NCBI GenBank assembly: GCA_933228675.1
Contig: OW121741.1
Span: 115,739,248-115,803,247, forward strand
Direction: 5' to 3'
Length of the DNA stretch: 64,000 bases
DNA from: Stomorhina lunata
Taxonomy: Eukaryota > Arthropoda > Insecta > Diptera > Rhiniidae
Both the position numbers and the translations under genes were made by a program. Positions 24,501-38,079 of this stretch are shown in pieces; within the stretch, counting starts at the first letter, position 1, and each line of letters opens with the position of its first letter. The notes beneath the pieces are model-generated. The model saw only the letters and a list, made by a program, of their open reading frames with translations. It was not told the origin of the DNA and made no database searches.

Positions 24501-26039
24501 AGTAAGACAAAATTGCACATTGAAATATAGTTTAAATATTCATGCCTATTAATGCAGAGCTTATGGTTTTACTCGTAGAGTTCATTGTAGAGTTCGAGAG
24601 GTAGAAAGAAAAAATTGGTTTTTGATTTGTTAAAAAATTTTATCACTTTAAAATGGACGAACTTCAGCTTTCTTGGAATTGTCATTGCCTACATTGGTTA
24701 TTTTGCAAGTCCTTAATGCTTAAATGGCCTTGACGATTTTCTATTCCATATCATAATATGTAGTATTTATATTGCAATGACAATTTCGAAATGAAGTAGA
24801 TGGAATTCTACTGCCAATATTTACCTGTTAGTAGTTTTGAAATAATTAACTATATAAAATACATTACTGAAATCTGCACAATCTTTTTAAAAGTATGTTA
24901 ATGCATTTCGTTTCAAAAGTCATCTTTAAACTCAAAAATAAAAGCCTTATACTTATAAGTTAATTAAAACCCTCACAACAAACACTTTTTTTAAATTTAA
25001 CAAAAAAGAAACCATTTCTCAGTAAATAATTAAAGTAATACACTTTAAGTCTTTACTCTTTCCATTAAATTTCTCTAGGCTTTTGTATAACAATTAAAGT
25101 GAATGACCCAACAAGGGATTTATTACATTAGCCTCCTTAACTTAACACATAAAACGTCAACATCCAAACTACAAAGCAGAAAGAAACGAGTGACAGCTAA
25201 AACAAAATATCAACCACGCCTCTTAAAAATGTCTCGGCACAAGGCAAGACAGTGTTAATGTAAATTGTGTAGTAATAATACAACCAAACCCACCCATAAT
25301 GTCACACGTGTATACTTAAATCATTACTTCCGGTTAAAAAACAACAGATTATATATGCACAAGCCTTCATTTAAGGCTTTTGCAGAACTCAAACTTGTTT
25401 TCCTTTTTCCAGATTTTCTTCAACATCATTTCTCATCTTTGTTTTTGATTCATTTTTTTATTATTCTTCTATTTTTGTCATAAGAATGGGTGTAACATTT
25501 GAAAGAAATGAAGAAAATTATTGCTTTTGTTGGGGAATTTGTTATGTATGTGTAAGTAAAGAGTAAAACAAAAATGACAACAAAAGAAATGTCGAAAATG
25601 TGGGACAAGAAAGTCAAGACATCTTTAGTTTGTGGTATAAAAAATAAATAAAACATCATCATCAAAAAACAGAAACTAAGAAGAGGAAGTAGAAAGGACC
25701 TCAGTAATATTACAATTTATTGTTTAAGAATACTCTTGTATAAGTGTGTGTTTGTGTTTGTTTAAATATAGGTAGCTATGTTTGTATTCATAAGTATGTG
25801 TGCATAAAAGATGTAGTAAAACAATGAAACAGAAAAAAAAAGGAATCCATAAAGTGTTAAAGCATAAAACATAATCCTAAAGTAAGCAAAAGACTTGTGC
25901 TTACATGTCATCCGGCAGACGACCAGACATTTATGCAACTGAGACGAAAAGGATGTTTAATAAAATGGTTAGATTTTTCTATGATATAATGACTAAAAGG
26001 TACTATTTGTGCCTACAGTGTAGTATTACGTTTTTTTTA
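24501..26039. other. Intergenic, no gene seen
   Basis: Ordinary AT-rich spacer between satellite arrays C and D. Open frames at 25265-25483 and 25450-25665 are unsupported. Confidence 0.4.
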
Positions 26040-28660
26040 TAGATATAAAGAAGTTTTACTATCGAAATTTTAACATAAAATACGTAAATTTTAGTAAATT
26101 TTATTTTTTTTTTCGATAATTGACAAAATTTCAATTTTTTCTTTAAAAATATTAAAATTTATATAATTTTCCTATAAAAATATTAAGCTTTAAAAAATTT
26201 CCTATTAAAAATATATAAACTTTCCTACAAAAATTTGAAAATTTTCCTACTAAATCTTAAAAAATGTTTAAAAATTTTCTTACAAAAATATGAAAACTTT
26301 TCTACCAAAAATATTTTTACAAAAATTTTCTTACAAAAATTTCAAAATTTTGGTATAAAAAGGTTAACAGCTTTTATTAAAAAAAATTTTAAGTTTTCCT
26401 AAAAAACTTTACAATAAAAATTTTAAAATTTTTCTATAAAAATTGAAAACACGAAATTTAAAAAGCTAAAATTATAAAAATATTTAAATTTTCCTACAAA
26501 GTGTGAACATTTTTCTATAAATATTTGGAAAAATTTGGAAAATTTTCAATTAAAATTTAAAATTTTTCTACAAAAATTAAAAATTTTCCTATACAAAAAT
26601 TTTTCTTTAGAAACACTAAAATTTTGTACAAGAATTTTGAAAACTTTCCTAAGAAATATGAAAACATTCCCTAAGAGAAATATAAAATTTATAAAAAGAT
26701 CTTAAAGAACTTTTCTGTAGAAATATACAAATATTCCTATAGAAATTTTAAACTTTTCCTAAGAAATATGAAAATTTTGAAAATTTCCTTGAAATTTTTC
26801 CCATACAAATATAAAAATTGAAAAAAAAATTCTGTAAAATATAAAAATTTTCCAACAGAAATACAAATTTGGAAAGTTTTGCTATAAAAGTATAAAATTA
26901 TTGAAAATTTTAAATATGAAATATGAAAATTTTAAAAATTTTTGTGTAGAAAATTGAAAATTTTGCTAAAGAAATCTTTCTATAGAAATATAAGTTTGTT
27001 GAAAATCTTCCTTTAGAAAATTTTGAAAATGTTGCTATAGAAATATGAAATTTTCCTATGGAAATATGAAAATTTAAAAAAAGTTCTTATAGAAATATGA
27101 AAATTTTTCTACAAAAATATGAAAATTTTTCTACAAAAATATGAAAATTTTTCTACAAAAATATGAAAATTTGAAAGTTTTCCTATAGAAATTTAAAAAT
27201 TTTCCTATTGAAATATGGAAATTTGGAAATTTTTCTTATAGAAATATGAACATTGAAATTTTAAAAATTATCCTATAGAAATATAAAAATTTTTAAAATT
27301 TTCTTATAGAAACTTTCCTATAGTAATATAAACATTTTTATATAGAAATATGAAATTTTAAAAATTTTCTTTTAGAAATAAGAAAATTTTAAAAATTTTC
27401 CTAAAGAAATATGAAAATTTTGAAATCTTCGTAGAGAAATATGAAAATTTCTAAAATTTTTATATCAAAGTATGAAAATTTCAGAAATTTTCCTATTAAA
27501 ATTTTAAACAAAAAATTTTCTGCAAAAATATGAAAATAGTGAAAATTTTCCTATAGAAGTATAAAAATTTTCCTATAGAAAAAAAAAAAAAAAAATTAAA
27601 ATATGAAAGCTTTAAAAATGTTCCCGTAGAAATATGAAAATTTTGAAAATTCTCCTAATGAAATAAGACAATTTTAAAAAATTTTCCTATACAAACATGA
27701 ACATTTTAAAAATTTTCCTATAGAAACATGAAAATTTTAAACATTTTCCTATAAAAATATAAAAATTTAGAAAAATTTCCTATAGATTTCTATTGGAAAA
27801 TAATTTTGTAAATTTGAAAATGTTAGTATAGAGATATGAATTCTTAGTAGAGAAATATTCTTAGTAGAGAAATATGAAAATTTTGAAAATTTTCATATAG
27901 AAATATAAAAATTTTAAGTTTTCCTTTATAAATATGAAAATTTAAAAATTTCTTTAAAAAAAATAATAAAATTTCTAAAGTTTTCCCATAGAAAAAATAA
28001 AAATTTTTCTATAAAATTACGAAAATTTTCCTATGAAAAAATATTATATTAAAAATTTTCCTTAAGAAATATGAAATTTTCTGATAAAAATATTTTAATT
28101 TTATTATAGAAAAAAACTTCTATATAAATAAAAAAATTTTGAAAATTTTCCTATAGAAATATGATAAATTGTTCTACAAAAATATGAAAATTTTAAAAAA
28201 ATTTTCAAATTTTAGAAATAGGAAAATTTTCCTACAGAAATTTCTAAATTTTTCACATTTTTTAGTAAAAATATTAAATTTTTTTTCAATTTTCCTAAAA
28301 AAAATCCTATAGAAATTTGAAAATTTTTAAAAATTATTTAAAGAATGCTTTAAAATTTATTTTGAAAAGTTTACATTACTATTGAAATAAAAAGATTATA
28401 AAAATGTTTCTTTTAATATATGAAAATGTTCCTATGGAAAAATTAATATTTTTAATTTGAAAATTTTCCTAAAGAAAATTTTTTCTACAGTATTTAAAAA
28501 TTTTCCTAAATAAATAGGAAAATTTTTCTATAGAATTAAAAAAAAAAAAACTTCCAATGGAAATTCAAAAAGTTTCCTATAGAAATTTTCTTATTGAAAT
28601 ATGAAAATTTTCTTAGATAAACCTTTTAAAGTATTTCTATAAAAATAGTAAAATTTATTT
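26040..28660 (+). repeat. Satellite array D, highly degenerate ~31-bp unit
   Basis: Units resemble CTATAGAAATATGAAAATTT plus TGAAAATTTTC in the same orientation as array A, but almost every copy differs, with many insertions and deletions. No homogeneous core remains, so this looks like the oldest array. Confidence 0.9.
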
Positions 28661-30430
28661 TAATAGAATAATTGACATCTTGGAAATGTCACAAAAAACA
28701 AATTAAGAATTTCCCCCTTATTTTTATTTTCCAACTCTAGTCTACATCTTTTAGCAATTTCTGTACAAAAAGAAGTACAGCTTAAAAAATACGAAACAAT
28801 TAACAATAGCTTTAGCAGCAGCAAAAACAATGAAAATGACTAGAAAGACACAAATACTGAACAAGTGATAAACGATGTGTGATGATGTCCTTGTATAGAA
28901 ATCCAAATATATAGTTACTTTCTTTTTTAACTGAAACAACAAAATATTTACAACAAAAGTAAAAAAAGGAAAATATAAGAAAAATGAGTTTCAGTCAAAG
29001 AACAAAACACTAAAGAAAAAGTATATAATTACAGGAAATAATAATAGAAACTAAATGTGTACATATGTATTACTTTTGGCTTTTGTATGAAAATTTATGT
29101 AAAGAATATCGTTAAAGTTAGAGTCGCCTTATTTATCAGGTTGGTTAAAAAAGATAGAAAAAAGGCTACTAAAATATTATGAAAACACGAGTTTTTTTAT
29201 TTATTAAAGTGGCTAATTGCAAGAACTGCTTTAAAATCATTTTTAGTTATAATTTATAATACAATATTTTAATTAATTTTAAATCACATTTTTTTAGTAA
29301 TTTTTTAATAATTTAAATCAATTTATGTGTTTATATTCAAATAAATCTATTGATATATCAACCGCCGTAAAGCCACAACTATGAACAAATTATTTTTGAT
29401 TTCTGTCATATACCACATGATTTGTATTTATACACATATTAGTTGTATAATCCGAGAGTAAACATGAACAAACAAAATGTTTACATTATACACAAATATT
29501 ATACTAGTATATACATACAAATATTATACTAGGCTTATTTAATAAGTATTTACTTTTTATAATTTTCCCCATAAAATAGCGAGAAATCGATTTTTAATCT
29601 TTCTATGAGTCGACAAATAGCAGTTGAAAATTGATAATGACATTTCTATTGCAATTTGTCAAATTGGTACGCTATTTATTTTATTTCCTACGGGATTTGC
29701 ATAATAGAAACAATTTTTTTTCAATAAAATTAGCAATTTTTATTGCATTTAATACTTGTTTATATTTCCCATTTAAGAACATCTTTTAAAGATTATTTTA
29801 ATACTAGGAAAATGTCGAAAACTGTAAACACTTTCTTTGCAGTCAACAGAAAGAAAAGGTTACGTTTTTAGATAAGTCCTTATCAGCCGGTCGTAGGTTT
29901 AAAAAAAAAACGTATTACATTTGCTATAAAATAAGTTAATTTTAAATTTATATAACTCTTTTTTCAAACAAACCTAAGGCCTATATTAAAAAACACAGAA
30001 CATGATTTATTTGAAGTTTTGAAGCTGAAATAAATCAATAGATATATGTGTTAAAAAAAATATATATATATAAATATTTGTTAAATAGGATTTTAATAGT
30101 TTTTTTTTAATTCAACCATTTTTCAAACAATTTACACTTTTTTATTAGTATAATGTTGCGTATGAGTGATTTGCAAATAACTCATACGATCAAGTAGTCA
30201 TATAATGAAAAGTGTTGCATAAGTTAGGGGATAGAAATAAGTGTTTATTAATATAAATGGTGATGTTTAATCATATTTTTTTAGATTCAATTAAATTTTT
30301 TAAAGCAAACATTACTCTGACTCCGGGTCAGGAAATTCAATCGATCAGAAGTGGTTTGGTTAAAGTTGGTTAAAGTTATGAGAGGGAGTCAATTTTGAGT
30401 CAATTCAACGAATTTTCTCTAAGGGTGTAA
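28661..30430. other. Intergenic, AT-rich, no gene seen
   Basis: A 16-base word, ACAAATATTATACTAG, occurs twice near 29492 and 29517. Nothing else notable. Confidence 0.4.
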
Positions 30431-30439
30431 CATAATTGT

Positions 30440-30473
30440 ACTTGCTAAAGTACAAAACTGTACTTTAGCAAGT
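30440..30473. repeat. Perfect 15-bp stem-loop
   Basis: ACTTGCTAAAGTACA (30440-30454), loop AAAC, then its exact complement (30459-30473). Confidence 0.85.
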
Positions 30474-30643
30474 TATGCATTGAAAGAAACGGCACTGCTA
30501 TGGCAGTTGGCACAATAATTTTGTGGGTGCCTAATCTATGCGAGAATATTCTGATTAGTGAAACTGATTCTATCCGTAAACATTTTGCCACAAAACCAAA
30601 TATAGACATAAACGAAATGTTATACAAAACTGGAAAAAAAGCT

Positions 30644-31555
30644 TAGGTGTGAACTATCGCATTACAAAATTAACTTGCTGGTGGTGCAAGAAGTAAGATG
30701 ATTATGGCAAGGGGAGGTACGAAGTATTATAACTCTAATCTCGATGAGCATAGTGGAGGTGTGGGTTTCCTGAAATAAACAAAAAATTAGTTAGCAAAGG
30801 CCATAAAGGCATGATGTCTTATTAGTGTGGGGCTAATAGCAATCAAACTCAAGACGAAAGCTCGTAATTTCATAATTATCAATGTCTGTGCTCCATAGAC
30901 GCCAAAGTGTACAAACACTTTTTTATCGCTTCAGTCATATCGAACTTTTTGCTATTTTACATTTCAGAAGTGATACTTGAGCGCTAAGGAAGAAATTTTC
31001 AAATCGTTATATTACAAGTCATGAAAAATGGATATAGTACGGTAATTCCAAGTGCAAAAGGTAATATTTTAAGCCTGACCAACCAACGAAATCCATGCCG
31101 ACACGGTAATGTTCTGTTTATCGTGGGATCAGCAGACTGCTTTGTACTATGAGCAGCTAAATTTGGGTGAGACAATCACAGGAAATCAGTACCAAAACAA
31201 TTAATACGTTTCAAGATAGCAATCTATGAAAAATGACCAGAATATTCGAGTAGGCACAATCTTTAGTCATAATCTTCCATCAGTTTCATGTCGCAAGCTC
31301 GGTAAGGGACTATTTTGAAGTTGTCGATATTTTCGTCCTTTTTATCATTTATCTCGATCGATTTTAAAGGCCTTTACTTCAGAACAGGGTATCAGAAATC
31401 TGCTTGGTTGTTTCTTTAGCTCAAAACCAGAACAAGGGCTAAATCGCTGCATTCAATGAAGATCAAAATGCTTTATATTTTGGAAACTTTTGTATAACAT
31501 ACTTTAAGGATAATCCAAATAATATAAAACATACATAAAAGGTTCACAACATTGC
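30644..31555 (+). mobile_element. Decayed mariner element (approximate extent)
   Basis: A mariner-like end, TTAGGTGTGAAC, begins at 30644, and a weak inverted partner (GGTTCACAAC) lies near 31541. Both ends are too diverged to fix the boundaries. At about 0.9 kb it is shorter than a normal 1.3-kb mariner, consistent with loss of the N-terminal coding part. Confidence 0.4.
30985..31490 (+). pseudogene. mariner transposase remnant (catalytic region)
   Basis: Following frame changes on the plus strand, mariner-family blocks appear in the right order: RYITSHEKWI (31005; family HRIVTGDEKWI), KPDQPTK (about 31070-31095), WDQ (31124), LYYEQLNLGETITGNQY (31142-31192; family YYELL.PGETITGDRY), PEYSSRHN then HN (about 31235-31273; family HDNARPH), HVASSVRDYFE (31288-31320) and FTSEQGIRNLL (31378-31410). 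At least four stops or frameshifts are present. The first catalytic aspartate (GDEKW) is histidine here, and the HDN aspartate block is also damaged. The enzyme is dead. The N-terminal helix-turn-helix half is not recognisable. Confidence 0.8.
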
Positions 31556-31691
31556 AACTAATTTGTCAAAACTTCAGTGATAGTAAGAAAATTTTATTTA
31601 AAATAAATGATTTGACAAACAAACGAATATGTTTAGATATCAAATTTTATTCAACTTTTTGCAAAATAAATTATTTTAAAAATCCCTATCC

Positions 31692-31737
31692 ATTTTAGCA
31701 AATATTTTGTAATATACTACAAAATATTTGCTAAAAT
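31692..31737. repeat. Perfect 20-bp stem-loop
   Basis: ATTTTAGCAAATATTTTGTA (31692-31711), loop ATATAC, then its exact complement (31718-31737). It lies about 200 bp downstream of the mariner remnant. Confidence 0.85.
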
Positions 31738-31980
31738 ATTTAAGTTTATGATCGATATCAAATTCGGCGCTTTGTCCCATAATCTAAATTTTACCAGAGA
31801 AATGGAAAAATGAAGTGGCTAAGGACAGAGAATACTTTGACAAATGTATTAAAACTTATCAAGGTTACTATCGAAACTAACAGCTATTTTGATTCTAAAA
31901 ATAAGTCGCGCCATAAAAATAATATTTAAAATTGTAAGACTGTTATAATCTTTAATCTCTCTTGAAGACAATTATTTTAA

Positions 31981-33386
31981 CCCTAGAAGACTAACATCCA
32001 TAAATTTGACGTTTAGTGTTTTTTGTTGTTGTTACACGAACATCTAGTGACCTAATAACATTAGGTTATAAATTCAACAAGTGCTTTTTCCAATAGTTTT
32101 GAGCTGTGGCATAAATATGAACAAAGCATAACATAGTACAACACCAAAATCTTGAACCAGTTGAAACCCCCAAAATCTGAAAGCTTAGAAAAACCCTAGC
32201 TGGGTTTTGAATTATTATTAGCTTAGTTTTTTCTATAATTTTTGAAGTTTTCAAAAAAACATGTACTGATACCTAAGTCTATATCTTGTTAATTATTCAA
32301 AGTATTACTCTTCTTCCTTCAGAAGATTATTACCTCTTATTTAAATCTAAAAGTTTTTTCTTGAGATAAAATCAGAAAAACAACATCTTAGTCAAAACAG
32401 CAAAGCTTTCAAAAATAATGTAAAATTTCGATAGAGATTTTAATTGTTATTGATAGAATATACATATAAGCATACCGACGGCCGGAAGGATGGACGGATG
32501 GACGGACGGATGGACGGACGGATGGACGGACTGATGGATGGACGGACGGATGGACGGACGGACGGACGGACGGATGGACGGACGGACGGATGGACGGACG
32601 TAGGGATGGACGGACGGACGGACGTATGGACGGACGGACGGAGGGATTGAGGGACGGTCGTTGTTTATATGGTACAAATGTCTCTGCGATGTTGTTTTTT
32701 TGATTTTATATTAAGGCAGAATTTTTAGATCTAATTAAGAGGTAAAAGTTTGCTAAAACAAGAAATATTTCGAATTTTTTCGAACTTTTTTTGAAAATTG
32801 TAGTAAACTTCAAAAATTAATTAAATAATTCAAAACCCAACTAGGATTTTTTTCTTCCATCATAAGATTTCAGAATTTGGGGGTCTTAATTGGTTCAATA
32901 TTTTAAAGCTAAAAAATGTGCTGTTGTGTTACTAGTCATTGAAGTACTCTTAGGGCTATAATATGAAAAGGCTGTACGTAAAACATACTTGAATTTAGTT
33001 TAAAGAGCAAAATTTTCCATTGACCATCTAAATTATCATTTAATACCTGGAATTGAACAAAAAAACTGCAAAAATAAACCTAGTGGCAAAGATTACTGTA
33101 GCTATTACAGAAGTAGAAAAGTGTAATTTTAGGAAGGAACGGCTTCTTTAGAATAATCTTTCACTTCATAGTAACAGCGTTTAATACAATTCAATAAACA
33201 CTATATTTATTCGACTTGGTATTTTTGAATGATTTAAATAAGAGTTTGCCTTATTATGAGTTATTTAATAATTTTAAATCCAAAATTTTAGCGCAATAAT
33301 TGAAGAAATTTGGAAAGATGCCATAGTCATTTATTCATCGTGGTATTCGTTTTAATTTACTTTTAAATAGTGTCATCTTTCTAGGG
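31981..33386. mobile_element. piggyBac-like element 3, non-autonomous fold-back (1.4 kb)
   Basis: TTAA at 31977-31980 and 33387-33390 flank ends that begin CCCTAGAAGA (left) and CCCTAGAAAGATGACAC (reverse complement of the right). The right end closely matches the canonical piggyBac terminus CCCTAGAAAGATA. The arms remain inverted copies well inside: 32160-32220 pairs with about 32820-32890 (AATTCAAAACCCARCTAGG and TTTGGGGGT on the right strand). The centre is a tetranucleotide satellite. No transposase is encoded. Confidence 0.75.
32477..32660 (+). repeat. GGAC/GGAT tetranucleotide satellite
   Basis: About 45 units of GGAC or GGAT with occasional substitutions, at the centre of piggyBac-like element 3. 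The long open frames on both strands here (runs of DGRM or RPSV) are a by-product of the repeat. Confidence 0.95.
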
Positions 33387-33390
33387 TTAA

Positions 33391-34749
33391 ATAGTAAAAT
33401 CAATCAAAGTTTTTATTTTTGGTTATATAAGGCTAAAACTTTTCAGTCTATTTGTTATTTTGCAAAATTTTAAATATCCAAAATTCATGACAATTTCACT
33501 AATTGATATTGTGACACTTTATAAATATTTTATTTAATAAACTAGAAATTTTATTGGTTACGAATTTTATTCAAAACTATATTTTTATAACAAATCTTTT
33601 GGCGTAGTAATGTTCGAACAAATTTTATTTTAATTAAAATTTAAAATAATAAAACATATATAATCAGAATTTTTATGTTATAATTACAATGAAGTTTGTT
33701 TGTTATGTATAAATGATGATTTTCAATAAATGTAAATAATTTACAAAAAAAAAATCTAAATAAAACCATCAATGCAATAAAACCATCACTATGAGTGATA
33801 TTTGCATTTAAAATGTGTAAATGACTATTACACACCTAGAGAATTTTTTTACTAATGATTTCATATAAAAGAAGGTAGTTGTGTATTTAAAATACATACA
33901 AATGAGTTTATAATTGCTTAATAAATAATATAAAATACAAATTTATTAGAAATCATACAAACAAATAATATAGTAATTTTTAAAGCCTATTTTAAGCACC
34001 TCTAATATATTTAAAAGTAACTTATTTGCTCTTTAATGATAAATGAGTAAAAAAATTATCAAAGGCTTATTGTAGAAATTTCGTATGAAAACTTTGTACT
34101 ATAAACTGGTTACGACTTCGCATATGAGTAAGGGGCTAATAATGTTACAATTTAAAGCTAATTGCTATCAATTTTCTAGGACTTTTCATAATTTCGCAAA
34201 ACTTTGTTCCTATTCTTGTATCTTGAAAGTAAACTAAAATCTTCCCTACTCTTACAAAACCTATAAACATATTCATTCATAATATGTATTATACGTTTTC
34301 TATCATAAATTTGAATCACGTGCTTAGAAATATAAAAGTGAATTTAATGTTAATTTTTGCTATGCTTTACATTCAAACCTTCTAACTGAATTGGAATCTC
34401 ATATTTTTTAAATATCACCTACGTTTTTCTTATAAAAGATACAAGTGCGTATTTCTGTAGTAGTAATAATTTTGATTCATTTTGTGCGTAAATCTTATTA
34501 GGTCTACAGCTGCAGACACACTTATATATAAGAATAAATTGGAATTTGAAATCATTTACAATTCATAGGTTTGTTACTGCGAACACGATAATAGAAATAT
34601 TATTTGTATTATTAGGGTAGCTTAAAAAATGGTAATAGAATATATAGAAAGCAGTCAAGGAAATTTAATAGAATATTCGACTAGATACGAGGCCATAAAC
34701 ATCCATCATGACAACACTCAACCACATGTTACAACACTGCTTTTATATT
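33391..34749. other. Intergenic, AT-rich, no gene seen
   Basis: Spacer between piggyBac-like element 3 and satellite array E. No motif or repeat that I can support. Confidence 0.4.
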
Positions 34750-37740
34750 TTTTATATAAAAAAATCTTTCGGTTTTAAATTTTTTATAAAACAATTTTTG
34801 TGCAAAAATTTTTCCAAAAAAAAAAAAATTGTTGTTAAAATTTTTATGAAAAAAATTTAAGTGTTAAAATTTTTTTAGAAAAATTTTTGGTGTAAAATTT
34901 TTTATAGAAAAAATTTTGAGTGCTAAAGTATTTATAGAAAAATTTTTGGGTGTAAAAATGTTTATAGAAAAATTTTCGGTTTGTGTTTTTTTTTTTTTTA
35001 ATTTCGGTGTTAAAATTTTTTTAGAAAAATTTTTGGGTGTAAAAATTTTTATAGAAAAATTTTTGAGTACTAAAATATTTATAGAAAATCTTTTGGGTGT
35101 AAAAATTTTTATAGAAAAATTTTTCGTTTTTTAATTTTTTTTTTTTTAATTAAAAAAAGTTTGCGGTCTATAAAATTTTTATAGAAAAATTTTGGTTCTC
35201 CAAAATTTTTATAGAAAAATTTTCGGTGTATAAAGTTTTTATATACAAATTTTCGGCATTCAAAATTTTTAAAGAAAAATTATAGATCTATAAAATTTTT
35301 ATAAAAAAATATTCTTTCTATAAAATTTCTATAGAAAAATTTTCGGTGTTAAAATTTTTATAGAAACATTTTTGATGTAAAAATTTTTATAGAAAAATTT
35401 TCAGTGTAAAAAATTTTTATAGAAAATTTTCAGTGTAAAAAATTTTTATAGAAAATTTTCAGTGTAAAAAATTTTTATAGAAAATTTTCAGTGTAAAAAT
35501 ACAAAATTTTCAGTGGAAAAATTGTAAGAAAAATCTTCGGTCTTAAAATTTTTATACAAAAATTTTCGGTGTTAAAATTTTTATACAAAAATTTTCGGTG
35601 TTAAAATTTTTATAAAAAAATTTTTGGTGTTAAAATTTTTATAGAAAAATTTTCGGTGTTAATATTTGTATTGAAAAATTTTCAAAAAAAAAAATTTATA
35701 GAAAAATTTTAGATCTTAAAATTTTTGTAGAAAGATTTTTGGTCTTAAAAATTTTATAGAAAAATATTCAGTCTAAAAATTTTTATTGAAAAATTTTCGG
35801 TGCTAAAATTTTTATTGAAAAATTTTAGGTTTTAAAATTTTTATAGAATAATTTTTGGTCTAAAAATTTTATAGAAAAATAATCGGTGTTAAAATGTTTT
35901 TTAGAAAAATTTTTGGTCTTCGAAACATTTATAGAAAAATTTTCGGTCTTAAAATTATTATAGAAAAAAATTCGGTCTTAAAATGTTTAAAGAAAAATGT
36001 TCGGTCTTAAAATTTTTATAGAAACAATTTCGGTCTTAAAAATTTTAAAGAAAAATTTTAGGTCTTAAAATTTTAAAAGACAAATTTTCGGTGGCAAAAT
36101 TTTTATAGAAAAATTGTCGGGTGTTAAAATTTTTATAGATAAATTATCGGTGTTAAAATTTTTATAGAGAAATTTTTGCTTTAACATTTTTATAGAAATA
36201 ATTCGTTGTTAAAATTTTTAGGAAAATATTTTTGGTATTAAAATTTTTGGGAAAATATTTTTCGTGTTAAAATTTGTATAGAAAAATTTTCGGTATTAAA
36301 TTTTTTATAGAAAAACTTTGGGTGTTAAAATTTTTATAGAAAAATTTTCGGTATTAAATTTTTTATAGAAAAACTTTCGGTGTTAAAATTTTTATAGAAA
36401 AATTTTCGGTCTTAAAATTTTAATAGAAAAATTTCCGGTCTTAAAATTTTTATAGAAAAATTTTCGGTCTAAAAATTTTTATAGAAAAATTTTCGGTCTA
36501 AAAATTTTTATAGAAAAATTTTCGGTCTAAAAATTTTTATAGAAAAATTTTCGGTCTAAAAATTTTTATAGAAAAATTTTCGTTCTAAAAATTTTTATAG
36601 AAAAATTTTCGGTCTAAAAATTTTTATTGAAAAATTTTCGGTCTTAAAATTTTTATAGAAAAATTTTCGGTCTTAAAATTTTTATAGAAAAATTTTTGGT
36701 CTTAAAATTTTTATAGAAAAATGTTCGGTCTTAAAATTTTTATAGAAAAATTTTCGGTCTTAAAATTTTTATAGAAAAATTTTCGGTCTTAAAATTTTTA
36801 TAGAAAGATTTTCGGTCTTAAAATTTTTATAGAAAAATTTTCGGTGTTAAAATTTATATAGAAAGATTTTCAGTATTAAAATTTTTATAGAAAAATTTTC
36901 AACTTAAAATTTTTAAAGAAAAATTTTCGGTCTAAAAATTTTTATAGAAAAATTTTCGGTCTAAAAATTTTTATAGAAAAATTTTCGGTCTAAAAATTTT
37001 TATAGAAAAATTTTCGGTCTTAAAATTTTTATAGAAAAATTTTCGGTCTTAAAATTTTTATAGAAAAATTTTCGGTCTTAAAATTTGTATAGACAAATTT
37101 TCGGTCTTACAAACTTTATACAAAAATTTTCGGTCTTAAAATTTTTAAAGAAAAATTTTGGTTTTAAAATTTTTATAGAAAAATATTTGGTCTTAAAAAT
37201 GTTATAGAAAAATTTTCGGTCTTAAAATTTTTATTGAAAAATTTTCGGTTTTAAAATTTTTATAGAATAATTTTCGGTCTAAAAATTTTTATCGAAAAAT
37301 TTTTGGTGTTAAAATTTTTTTTAAAAAAATTTTTGGTCTTTAAAACTTTTATAGAAAAATTTTCGGTCTTAAATTTATTACAGCAAAAATTTCGGTTTTA
37401 AAATGTTTAATGAAAAATTTTCTGTATTAAAATTTTTCTAGAAAAATTTTGGGTGTTAAAATTTTTATAGAAAAATTTTGGTTGTTAAGATTTTTGTAGC
37501 AGAATTTTCGGTTTAAAAATATTTATAACAAAATGTTGGTGTTAATATTTTAATACAAACATTTTAGCTTTTAAAGTATTTATAGACAATTTTTCGGTTT
37601 TAAAATTTGTATAGTGTTAAAATTTTTATAGAAAAATTTTCGGTGTTAATATGTTAAAATTTTTAGTACAAAAATTTTTTATGTAAATTTTTTTTAAATA
37701 TTTTATGGCTAAAAATTTATATTATTAAGACTTTTTAAAC
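34750..37740 (+). repeat. Satellite array E, ~29-bp unit (GGTCTT/GGTGTT type)
   Basis: The unit is GGTCTTAAAATTTTTATAG plus AAAAATTTTC, 29 bases. GGTCTT and GGTGTT variants alternate in blocks. The core 36360-37080 is the most uniform. Open frames inside (for example 34916-35134) arise from the repeat period and are not genes. Array F is the same family in the opposite orientation. Confidence 0.95.
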
Positions 37741-38075
37741 TCTAGCCCAATTTTACCATCAAACATTCTAAAATCATAAATTCATTAATTGGTAACTTAA
37801 GTCATACTACGAGTAAACTTTAATTTTACTTAAGACTGAAAACGCTGCCAATTTTTGATTTTGCTCTACAGAAATGGGCACTACTCTAATATCTGCATGC
37901 GTACCATTAATATATTTATAAATGTATTTACGATGTTTCAAAATTCACATGCCTTGTTATCGCTTCTAGATTTTCTTATATGTATATTTGTAGCCTCTAT
38001 TGAAAAACATAATTCATTTTTATTACATTGGCGCCTTATCGAGCTTGAATTGCGTTATAAATAATCTCAGAATGA

Positions 38076-38079
38076 ATAT
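38076..38079. repeat. Target-site duplication ATAT, left
   Basis: ATAT immediately outside the left TIR. The same four bases follow the right TIR at 41838-41841. Confidence 0.6.

Noticed and set aside
30445..30627. Possible second mariner fragment (WVPNL-like text on the plus strand, 30520-30640)
   Set aside because: Only a few residues resemble mariner and the order relative to the main remnant does not fit.
32444..32677. Long open frames on both strands of the GGAC satellite
   Set aside because: Any stop-free tetranucleotide run is open in several frames. Composition is purely repeat-driven.
34916..35134. Repetitive open frame in array E
   Set aside because: The repeated FIEKFLGVK text follows the satellite period; not a gene.
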